DNA of 64,000 nt from Orychophragmus violaceus. Its lineage: Eukaryota > Streptophyta > Magnoliopsida > Brassicales > Brassicaceae. The stretch lies in assembly GCA_030180135.1 (NCBI GenBank), contig CM058239.1:41515789-41579788 (forward strand), read 5' to 3'. How positions within the stretch are numbered: the stretch's first letter is position 1; each line of letters starts with the position of its first letter. Of the stretch, positions 12,418 to 21,678 are shown piece by piece. The translations under genes and the position numbers were made by a program. Under the pieces are notes generated by a model. It ran no database searches. It saw only the letters and a program-made list of their open reading frames with translations, and was not told the DNA's origin.

Positions 12418-13450
12418 ATGGATTACCTTCCAAGTGATGTTCTTTCAAAAATCATTTTGACGTCATTGACGGTGAACAAGGTTTACTCTATTTTATAAGG
12501 GCGAAGACGACATGCAAGGCACTTCATAGCTTCGGACAGAGTCAAGATTTCTACAAGTCGATCGATTTATACTACGATTTTATTAACTTAAATCTCTTTG
12601 ATTGCCTACCTCATTATAAACAAGATTTCCTCGATTGGTGTCTACAATCACGAAAGCCTGCAGCTCTTCTTCTCCGAGGTATGTGTTGATTTATCTACAG
12701 AAACCGGATGGTTGAATGAGAGGCATTTATCAAAAGATCAGCAGATAGCCGATGGGAAACAGGGATATACGCGTACTCCATGCTCTTGCGTGTTTTTTAT
12801 GAAGATGGTGTAGTGTTGAACAGTGGATATGTCATCGACCGTGAACTTGCCAATCGGATACGTATAAAGATAACTAGAAGGGATAGGTGTGTATGGCTAG
12901 AAACGCCTTCGGCTTTGTTCTTTGAGAAGGAAGCGAGTATAGATACCAACCAGGCCCGTCCCGAGGCATAAGCAAAGTAAGCAGTCGCTTATACGCAATT
13001 TTTTTATGTTATAGCTCAAAGTTTTTAATGTCCACTTGAAATATGTGTCACGTGCTTTCTTAATTATTATTTTTCGCTATGTTGTTTCTCATAATTTGTA
13101 GTTGATATTTCTTTATGTTTTGTTTGGAGAGTGAGTTTTTCATTTCCAATTCTGTTTTTTAATGTTTCATTTTTTGGAGATGTCGAATTTTTCATAAGAG
13201 GACACACTTTTTAATCTCGCTTACGAACTATGATAAGGTTGGGCCGGCCCTGATACCAACGGCCATTATAGTTGCACGTGTGCTCCGATAACAACCTGGA
13301 ATATTTGGTGGGACTTTGGTTTCAAGGGTTCAACCATGTGCGGAAGATGCTTTTGTTCCATAGAGTCACTATTTTACTTCAGACTCCTGGTGAACAATTT
13401 TGGAATATGGCCCTGTTTAGATTCTTGAATATCCTTCCTTTGTGTTGACT
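12418..13450 (+). pseudogene. F-box-like gene fragment, copy 1, captured in CACTA
   Basis: The start codon context reads MDYLPSDVLSKIILTSLT, an F-box-like N-terminus closely related to copy two at 13945. It stops after about 27 codons. The rest matches copy two in other frames: a SFGQSQDFYKSIDLYYDF block, a cysteine-containing segment near 12775 (TPCSCVFF), and GYVIDRELANRIRIKITR near 12830. A 302-bp hAT MITE interrupts the coding homology at 12951. After it the reading continues near 13261 with HYSCTCAPITTWNIWWDFG. The gene resembles, from memory, the small F-box-like family of Arabidopsis At2g35280/At1g67623. It cannot encode a full protein. Confidence 0.65.
12951..13252. mobile_element. 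Non-autonomous hAT MITE (302 bp) in F-box copy 1
   Basis: The ends are CAGGCCCGTCCCG and, reversed from the right, CAGGGCCGGCCCA. The element is flanked by an exact 8-bp duplication, ATACCAAC, at 12943-12950 and 13253-13260. Eight-bp duplications and CA...TG ends indicate hAT. Removing it restores continuity with the related copy two. There is no coding capacity. Confidence 0.88.
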
Positions 13451-13944
13451 AGAATGTGTTAAACTGCGAATAATATTATATGATGTATTCATTTATGTGC
13501 AAATTTTAATCATAAGGAGTATATGCTTCCAGAGTATTTTATGACTGAATAAACGACTTTTTGCAAAGTAGGTGCGGTGATTAAATTGAAAGGACATTTA
13601 CCTAAATAATTTTTCAAGAATATATCCATGCAAGTAACAACACGTTTTGTGATAAATTTTAAATTGCAATATATAATGAAACGACATTTCATATCATTAC
13701 CTAGCGAATTAGATTCATCTTGTACATACTTACTCCAGCCGAAGATGCACGCCAACAGATGCATATTAATTAATAAATAACAATAACATAAAAAAAATTG
13801 TGGAAAACCCAAAGGTTGGATCCGATCTATAAATAAACATCTGCGGATGCCTTAGAAATAGTAATACATTTCTCAAATAATCTACAATACTATTTTTTAA
13901 AATTCTCCTTTGCATGTTTCCATATTTTCTAACCAAAATCTACA

Positions 13945-14660
13945 ATGGATTCCATTCCTAGTGATATCCTAAAAAAAATCCTTCTTTCCGTCATTGACGA
14001 TAACCAAGGGATACGCTATTTGGCTCGGATGAAAGCAACATGCACTGCGATGCAAATCGTCGGAGAAAGCTCAGATTTCTATAAGTTGGTCGATCTATAC
14101 TTCTCCAACATTACTGATTATGGTATCTGGTGCCCACCTAGGGTTATAACTAAATTTGCCAACAAATGTCTGGAATCTGAAATCCCTTCTGCTCTTCTCC
14201 TCACATTTTGTGTATTGCAACTGTTGGGTCGACCGATCGTTGACCTCCATCGACCGGATGGTTAAAGGAGAGGCTCTGATCAAAAGATAGGCAGATAGTG
14301 GATGGAGACAGGGATATATGCGTACTCCATGTTCTTGTGGGTGTTTTTATGGAGATGGAGAAGTTTTAATATGTGGGTACATCATCGAGCCCGAATTTGC
14401 AACTCGAGTACGTGTTAAGATAACTACGAGACAAATGTATGGACGGTCTGACAGACGGTGTGTATTGTTCTATAAGAAGCGAAAATGATTAGATATCAAA
14501 GGGCTTTATAGATGTCCGCGTGCTCCGATAAAGACTGGGTTGAGTTGGTGGGACAATGGTTTCAAAGGTACAAACATCTGCGATACCTGATTTTAGACCC
14601 TTGAGTCACTATTCTTCTTCACAATCATGAGAGATAATTTCGGAATTTGGCCCCATTATC
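13945..14660 (+). pseudogene. F-box-like gene, copy 2, captured in CACTA
   Basis: An uninterrupted 106-codon frame begins MDSIPSDILKKILLSVIDD, an F-box-like motif. It continues through YLARMKATCTAMQIVGESSD and YKLVDLYF, then ends at 14263. The homology continues in another frame past a TAG near 14287: SGWRQGYMRTPCSCGCF and VLICGYIIEPEFATRVRVK, ending about 14487. F-box proteins are substrate adaptors of SCF ubiquitin ligases, and this family has a MYND-like or Cys-rich tail in some members. With the frameshift and stop, the copy is probably non-functional, although the N-terminal F-box could still be translated. It is a tandem relative of copy one. Confidence 0.65.
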
Positions 14661-14664
14661 TTTA

Positions 14665-17465
14665 TGAAGAACTTTATTAATATATAGTTTATTAAGTATA
14701 TTAGATTCTGTAGCGATCGACCTTTCAAATAATAATAAAAAATTAGCAAGTTATAAAACTACCGCATTTAGTTATATTTACAAGGCGACAGTGAAAATAT
14801 TAATATAATGATATCTAAACGGATGAAGTTGTGGAATGAATATAAAGTCGATAATTGATGGCCACAATTTAATCAAAAACAGAGCAAGTTAACCAAACAT
14901 CGTAACTCTCCATTGCAAGATATATATTTAACCCTGATTAGATGTTGATTTGAGTGGGTCTCGTAGAGAAACACCCATAAGTGTTAGTTTGATGGTTGGT
15001 GTGAATGTTCTTATTGGTTTTAAGATGGGTTGAGAAATTAAATTATGATTTTGTCAATATTTCTAGATATATGTGATTTTTTTAGTATATATGAATTTAT
15101 CATGTTAAGAAAATTTAATAATATCGGTTGAGAGGAACATTGAATATTCTTCTTGTCCCTCATTTAATGAGTAAGCAATAAGCAAAAGCCTACCAAATGA
15201 AACGTTCAAAATAAGATTGGAGGGTGGCTGTAGCATAAATTTCCCGCCGAAACAGAGGAACTCTGCAAAAGCCTGCAAGAGAACAAAAAAAATAACCAGT
15301 GCACGGTTCTATGTCTCTAAGGGTACACCAAAGCAAACGACAAAACCAGTATACGGTTCAAGTGTTCAGGGGCTACACCAGAACAGAAGACAAACCAGTG
15401 TATTAGGAAGTTTATCGAGAATAGGAATTTTTGAATCGCCATTATTGACATGGATAAGTGTGATTCGAAACCAAATCGTCATTATTAAAAAAAATATCAT
15501 TAGCGGTTGTGGCCCAAATAGTTTTTCTAAACCAATGGTTGTGAGTTCTTATTTTTACACCTTTTAATATTATTAATTCAAAGGTTTTCTTTTACTGCTT
15601 CACACCTTTTACTCACCTATTTGGGAAACTATTTAAAACCATATATGCTTCATTTTCTTACCGCTTACTGAGAAAAAAAAAAACCTCTTTACAAGATAAT
15701 TTTTGCGAAATTTTTCCGATTCTCAACCATGGCTCCACAAAATTTCAGAAAAATTTCTCAAATCAACAACTTCATTGCTTGCTTTTTGGACCTAAAAGTT
15801 CTTCTTTTGCGTATTTGGATGTGTGTTTCAGCCATTGGAGAACCAACAATCCAAATGATTTTGGTAGATGAGTAGGTACCTTTTACTCTATAATCTGTTT
15901 TATTTATTGGGTTATTGCATGTTTTATTAAGGTATTCGTTTATTGATTTAGAGTATGAAAATATAGGCAACTGTCCCTGGCTCTTTTATTGAGAAATTTC
16001 TTTTCTGTACTTGGGGCTGTTGGTTTAAATTTGTGAATGCTCGAGTTGTACAAGCACCCGAATATGTGTCGTTGACCCCTCATGATTTCAAGCTCATATT
16101 CGGGTTAAACACATCTTTCTGCCTCACTTATGATAATATTCCGGAAGGTCATTTATGCAATTTGAATCGTTTCCGGATATATTAGATGGGAGAGTCTGTG
16201 ATGAATACCCTATAGCTAACTTTTAGTCTATACATTTGTTTCCTTTATCGGATTATATATATATTAATCATGTTATTTGCATGTATGGTAGACATTATAT
16301 TTTTAACTAAATAGATTCAAGTATAGTTTCTTAAATAATTTTATTTTTCTATTATAGTGTCCTTGGTGTTGTTACACGTAAACTTTCAACCTTATTGGAC
16401 AAGTCCAAAGCTGCAGTTTACAATTCGCGACCTAAGGTTAGTTAAACAAATGCATGTAATCTTCCTTACATATGTTTTTTGTTTGTCTCTGATAATAGAA
16501 ATTGAAAATACATTTTTTCTAGCATAGAGTCTTCAGTGTTTATTTATCTGGGAAGATGCTAAGGAACTAATAGAAAGGTTTTCGAAGGATGCTGATAGAC
16601 ATCTCTTTATGATTCTCCGGTGCTTCTACAGAAAGCACAAATTGGATATGATTAGAGATTCATTTTTTTAGAATAATCTCATGGTCCATAACATGTCTGG
16701 GTTCAAGATTAATGATACTTTTTATTTCTATATTATTTAAAATGTTAATGGTGTACGTATAAAATTTATTTAATTAGGTGTAACTTGGCTTAAAAGAGAA
16801 GAAGGGATGTCAACGATTATGTACGATCAAACCAACAATCCGGACTTTAATGGATTTCTCAATAAGTTTTGGTCATAAACCTAATGCAACTCATTATGTA
16901 ATATGATTTATATGTTTTCCGGAATTCATACATATCGTTTTGTATTTTGTAGCTTTCCAAATCCGGTACCTGAAAATATCATGAAGAAATTATGTCCTAG
17001 TTCAATATCTTCTAAATTATGTATCTATTTTAAAAGACCTTATTAAACTATGTTATTTTTTTGGTTAGATGATCTGTTGATCGTCTTTATGTTTTTTTTT
17101 AAAACATATTTTTCGTTAATGTTTACAACTTTTTTGTCCACTATATATTGTAATCTTTTTTATTACATAATTTAAATAGAATATAGAATCTAACCCTGAT
17201 CAATTTGATTATTTTAAATTCCAATATCAAAGTATATATTTCATTTGTGATACGACAATAAAAGTATTTTGCACATTTAAAGTTTTCATTCAATAACATA
17301 TCATATGCATGGACTCCAGAAGACCCGTATTATTATTACTAAATCCAAAAATAGTATATGATATGACCCATGCCCGAATACTTTGCGATACGAATAATGA
17401 GTTGGATATTAGTCGTATCAACAGCGACAAATAAACGACTTGGTTACTACTATACCCGAAGTAGC
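14665..17465. other. CACTA interior without a recognisable gene
   Basis: A 116-codon frame at 15217-15567 is Lys/Thr-rich and resembles nothing I know. The stretch 15725-16700 reads like broken exons on the plus strand: APEYVSLTPHDFKLIFGLNT near 16050-16110, KLSTLLDKSKAAVYNSR near 16385, and ELIERFSKDADRHLFMILRC near 16570. The first of these vaguely resembles the DUF1985 region found in plant transposon proteins with Ulp1-like proteases, but the match is weak. No catalytic motif is visible. The rest is AT-rich filler. Confidence 0.35.
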
Positions 17466-17468
17466 GAA

Positions 17469-17690
17469 CACTACAAGAAAACATGTTTTTAGCGACTGCA
17501 TTTAGTCGCTAATCTGTTGTCGCTAATTTTATTAGTCGCTATATTAGTCGCTAAATTGCGACTATTTAGCGACTATATATATTTTGTTATAATTAGTCGC
17601 TACTAAGTCGCTAAATTTAGCGACTAATGAACGACTACTTTGCGACTGATATGTGGTTATTTTAGCGACTAATAATAATAAAAATAATAT
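17469..17690 (+). repeat. Internal second CACTA-type terminus with TAGTCGCT repeats
   Basis: A second CACTACAAGAAAACATG terminus starts here in left-end orientation. It is followed by dense TAGTCGCT, GCGACTA and related subterminal repeats. No partner end with a matching 3-bp duplication was found; the 3 bp before it are GAA, while CAC follows 18075. It may be a truncated nested CACTA or an internal rearrangement of the host element. Confidence 0.6.
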
Positions 17691-17819
17691 TAATTTTGAT
17701 ATATACTAATTTTATTATTGTATGTTAATTAAACAAATTTAAAATAAAATAAAAAAATCAATTCTTGATAAAATATTAAATTAGGTAAATGATTAAAATT
17801 AGATTAAAATATTGAAATT

Positions 17820-18075
17820 TATGTATTGACCAAGTCGCCCATGTACAGACCAATTCTCGATTGTTCTACGACTCTTAACATCAGACGCAAAAATAGTCGT
17901 CATATCACCGACTAGCCCACGACAATTGATTCCGGTCTCGACAATGGTCGTTAATACACATCCATATATCCGTTGTCGCAAAATAGTAGCAATGTTGTCT
18001 CATGTAGTGGCCATATGTTACGACTACAAGTATGGTCGCAAGGTCCAGTCGTAAAAACGATGTTTTCTTGTAGTG
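17820..18075. repeat. CACTA right subterminal region and terminus
   Basis: Multiple AGTCG/CGACT motifs occur in both orientations, and the region ends in the terminal sequence TTTTCTTGTAGTG. It is the counterpart of the left array at 8353-8990. The CAC duplication follows directly at 18076-18078. Confidence 0.85.
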
Positions 18076-18078
18076 CAC

Positions 18079-18861
18079 TTGATGTATCAAAGGATCCATT
18101 TCGCCTCCGAGAAACAAAGGAGAAGTTCTTGGTCCTAAAGTACCATACTTAAGTGCAATTGGAGCATTAATGTACCTTGCTAGTCACACAAGACCAAATA
18201 TATCATTTTCGGTGAATTTATTAGAAAGGTTTAGCTCATGTCCAGTTCAAAGGCATTGGAATGGGATTAAGCATATACTTCGTTACCTCCAAGGTACAAA
18301 AGACATGGGCTTATTCTTTTCTAACTTATTCAAGGAAGGATTAATTGGGTTTGGAGACGCATGATACTTATCTGATCCCATACTGCTAGATTGCAAACAT
18401 GATACGTGTTCACTTGCGGAGGTACTGCCATTTCTTGGCAGTCTATTAAGCAAACTCTCACCGTCACTTCTTCTAACCATGCCGAGATTTTAGCCATTCA
18501 AAAAGCTAGTCGCGAGTGTGTATGGTTAAGATCTGTAGTTCATCATATACAAGAAGATTATGGCATTTCTGTTTGGAAAGAAGCTCCAACAATTATGTAT
18601 GAATACAATACAACATGCATTCCACAACTCAAATACAAATACATTATAAGTGATAGAACAAAACACATTCTACCAAAATTCTTCTTTACACACGATCTAC
18701 AGAAGAACGGCAATATACATGTTCTACAGATTCGTTCAAACGACAATTTGGCAGAGTTATTTACCAAGGTGCTACCTACTTCTACTTTCAAAAAGTTAGT
18801 TCATCATATCGAATTATGCCGTCTCAAAGATCTTGATATGTGTACTCATAAGGGGGAGTAA
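18079..18861 (+). pseudogene. Copia pol, second part: RT end and RNase H
   Basis: The frame resumes immediately after the CACTA element with LDVSKDPFRLREK, then VPYLSAIGALMYLASHTRP, which is the classic end of the copia RT. RNase H follows: HWNGIKHILRYLQGTKDMGL, a frameshift and stop near 18362, then TAISWQSIKQTLTVTSSNHA and ELFTKVLPTSTFKKLVHHIE, ending in a stop at 18859-18861. The last 151 codons (18406-18861) are open. The continuity of the RT across the 9.7-kb CACTA insertion is good evidence for the nesting order. Confidence 0.88.
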
Positions 18862-18988
18862 TTGCGTGTTGCACTCTTTTTCCTTCACCATGGTTTTTTC
18901 CATTAAATTTTCCTGATAAAGTTTTTAATGAGACAACATCTTACACGCATTACGAACCGTTCAATTATAATGGACATTTAAGAGGAAG

Positions 18989-19157
18989 TGTTATGAGTAA
19001 TAAGATTAGTACTAATTATAAGGATTATTTCATAGAATTTCTAGAATTACTTGTACCTTAAGTTTTATTTGATCTCTAACTTTCTTGTATTCCTATATAA
19101 AAAAAAAGTTTTTATTCACTAGAATAAAATTCTTTTATTTCTCTACTATTCACAACA
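18989..19157 (+). repeat. Copia 3' LTR
   Basis: It begins TGTTATGAGTAATAAG after the purine tract AAGAGGAAG and ends CACAACA, followed by the AAATA duplication. It shares TCTAGAATTACTTGTA and CCTATATAAAA blocks with the 5' LTR but has many substitutions, consistent with an old insertion. Confidence 0.9.
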
Positions 19158-19162
19158 AAATA

Positions 19163-20650
19163 CAAATAATATACGATTTTCTTATAGAAGCTGGACCGAC
19201 AGCGTATGCATTCGGCAACATGTACCGTCGAGGGGTTGCATGCGGATATTAATCCACCATTTTCTTTTTTTTTTTTTTTTTTTTGTTAATCCAGGGGTAG
19301 ATCTCAGACCAATTGATCCAGACTAATTCTATGGGCCCAGTTAAGCCGCAGGCCAACTTCACCTGAGAAGTTTTTCCCTGGGCCAAGGCCCAATACCCAC
19401 GTTGTGACCAGAAAAGGCATTTTTCCGAACGACAATTTTTAACGCTTACGTAATGAAAATTTTGGCATAAACCTATAGAATGAAACAGTAATTTAATTAA
19501 TGGAGCTACATTTTTTTGTTACTTAATGATAAAATCATTGACCATAGCCCATAGGAGCTTAAAAGGGATTTATTGATTTATAAATAACTGGACTATAACA
19601 TGTAACACAATAAACCAAGGGTGTGGTGGGCTAGGGCAGATGAAGCTTTGTGAATAAACAAGCAATCCTAGTTCAATCCCCTTGGGAGAAATGCTTTGCT
19701 ACTATTAATAACCAAAAGAAATATTGAAGAAAAAGATTTATTGAATGTTTAAAGTAAGCACGATAAAATTTTGAGAAATGCATCTGTTAACATATACATT
19801 TTTATCTATATGACTGGGCAAGAAATTTATCATACATTAGACATCAATTTTATTAATATATCATTGAAAAGAAAAAGAAGTTAATCAACAAGAAAAGAAA
19901 AAAAGAAATATTGATGGAAAAGAAATTGACAGAATATTAGTATAAATATATAATTATTCTTTGGTGATAAATTTTATTTCTCAAAAAGAATACTTTATAT
20001 AGTAGAAAGTTTATAAATTAACATTCGATAAATTAATAATCACGATAAATTGATAAAAAAAAAAATAGTTATGAATTATGTCGGTTCAAAATATAACATA
20101 ATTCAATAAAATAATAAAATAATAATTTCTGAAATTTTATGTAAATATATAATCTCACAAATATCTTTCTGCAACTTTTAATTTCTTTATTGCATCAATA
20201 TTTTTCTTTTGTTATTTTATGGCTTTTTTTTGTAAAAAGAGCTTTCTTATTTTAAGGTATTGCTTTAAAAATTATGAAGAATTTTAGACGCAATAATTAT
20301 TTCTTTACGTGAAAGTGCATAGTCTCATCTTCCGATTCATAATCAACATTAATGGAAAAAAAACCATCATTTTTTTTCATGTACTCACATGCTTTGTGAT
20401 TTGTTTTGACGATGAAACAGGCTGTATGCTAAACAAAAAAGAATAAAAATTAATTTTGTTTAGTAAAATTTAAACAAATTGTTTGATTTAGGGTTAATTT
20501 CGAGTGCTATTGATCGTAACTGCTTACACTTTAATTTTTATATAAACATCATTCTCGATAACCCTAATCGACGTGAATTAGAATTTCTGTACAATCGTAA
20601 TTGACTTCTAATTTTGGTAACTTGTTTCCCAAATTTAGTGTCACACTTGC
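19163..20650. other. Intergenic; poly-T tract and possible SINE relic, no gene
   Basis: A long T-run lies at about 19265-19284, followed by GGCCCA-rich sequence to about 19400, and could be the tail of a minus-strand retroposon. At about 19616-19720 there is a tRNA-like pair of internal promoter boxes (GTGGTGGGCTAGGGC and AGTTCAATCCCC). This suggests a decayed tRNA-derived SINE, but no duplication could be found. The rest is AT-rich with no long frame. Confidence 0.4.
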
Positions 20651-21276
20651 TGTGATAAGCTCGCTTATCACAAAGGTTTGAGAATGCATCTTGCTCGGGA
20701 GAGTTGACGTGTTCGGGTCCGAAGGTCAAAGCTTTTCTAAAAGAGAACTGACTAGGCTCGATGATGAGTCAAGAGAGGAATGTTCGGTGCGCAAGTGATG
20801 AAGAGAGAGATATGCTCGGTAACGAGCGTGTTGTATTCAAGTGAAAGCCCGAGCTTGTCGAAAAACGAGCTCGGTTTTTACAATTCGAGAATGTTTTTAA
20901 CTCTAGAGAGAGAAAGTAGTGAGAAGTACACAAATCCCAAAAAGTTACATTAATGTACAGTGACAACTCATATTTATAGTAAAATACGGTCGTATTTTTT
21001 ACAAGCCGTTGACTGCTTGTTGAGCTCGTGCGGACGGGCCATACTTGGTGACGAGATGGGCTGAGCCGTACATTCCTTTGGCTGCTAGCGCAGCTGAGCT
21101 GACTTGCTGTCATTCGGCTGGACCGAGCCTAGCCGATGGTAATGGTCTCGGTTCGAGCGTGTGCGTTTGGGCCTCTACTGCTTGTTGGGCCGTTTTGCTT
21201 CTGTTGGGCCGACCTTTGTATAAAGAATAAGTACTGGGCCTTCTAAGTGGGTGGGGTGCTAAACCCATCTATAACA
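20651..21276 (-). repeat. Tat-1 LTR (left copy, element 3' LTR)
   Basis: It spans TGTGATAAGC to ATCTATAACA, with TGT...ACA ends. A TATA candidate read on the minus strand (CTATAAATA) lies at about 20971-20980. It is colinear with 37412-38998 apart from the hAT insertion there. Confidence 0.9.
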
Positions 21277-21292
21277 GTAAGCCCCCCCCCCC
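21277..21292 (-). promoter_or_regulatory. Tat-1 polypurine tract
   Basis: Read on the minus strand, a run of eleven or twelve G followed by CTTAC sits directly against the 3' LTR, where plus-strand DNA priming occurs in LTR retrotransposons. Confidence 0.7.
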
Positions 21293-21678
21293 AGTTCGTC
21301 GATCTTCGTGATATCTGAAGTCGGCGGATTTGATGATATGTCTTAGTTGGACCGGTATTTGTTCGGTATAGGTCTGGTCGGCCAGTTTTGATCTGCTCGC
21401 TTTGTCGTTTCTTTCTCGGGGAGTTCAAAGGGTTTCTTGGGAAACAGCTGGATACTGAAGAGTCGTGTTGGTGTAATGATGATACCTATAACTGCCAAAA
21501 GCTGAAGAGTTGCGTAGGAGTCATTATTGCGCTTGTCTCGAAATCTTCCCGCTTTGCTTATAAATACATCGCACTATTCCTTTCCACTTTCATTTCTCTC
21601 CTTCTGCAGGTATTTCGCTCTCCCTTCTCTCTAGAATTTGCTTTCTCTCTCTAGATTTTGTTGTTGTATTTGTAAGTT

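Larger units (their letters stand above)
8353..18075. mobile_element. CACTA (En/Spm-type) transposon inserted in copia RT
   Basis: The left end is CACTACAAGAAAACAGTG and the right end is the matching inverted GATGTTTTCTTGTAGTG. A 3-bp target duplication, CAC, lies at 8350-8352 and 18076-18078. Both features are diagnostic of CACTA elements. Subterminal regions of about 0.6 kb (left) and 0.3-0.6 kb (right) are packed with short AGTCG/CGACT motifs in both orientations, the expected transposase-binding arrays. The interior holds a broken TNPA-type gene on the minus strand and two copies of an F-box-like host gene on the plus strand. I find no TNPD/TNP2 catalytic transposase, so the copy looks non-autonomous. 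Confidence 0.93.
3534..19157 (+). mobile_element. Degenerate Ty1/copia LTR retrotransposon, split by a CACTA element
   Basis: Two related LTRs of about 170 bp bound a gag-pol region in the copia order (gag, protease, integrase, RT, RNase H). The insertion is flanked by an exact 5-bp duplication, AAATA, at 3529-3533 and 19158-19162. Both LTRs begin TGTTATG. The sequence just after the 5' LTR (CGTTATCAACACGAG) is the likely primer binding region, and AAGAGGAAG just before the 3' LTR is the likely polypurine tract. The coding region has many stops and frameshifts. A 9.7-kb CACTA element interrupts the RT at 8353. Removing it with one CAC copy restores the RT reading across the junction. The LTRs are clearly diverged, so the insertion is old. 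Confidence 0.93.

Noticed and set aside
15217..15567. 116-codon plus-strand frame in the CACTA interior
   Set aside because: It is Lys/Thr-rich with no recognised motif and an isolated position; not enough to call a gene.
17469..18075. Complete nested CACTA MITE with its own target duplication
   Set aside because: The 3 bp on the left (GAA) do not match those on the right (CAC), which instead match the outer element.
19616..19720. Functional tRNA gene
   Set aside because: Only box A/B-like words are present; no cloverleaf arms can be paired, so it is at best a SINE relic.
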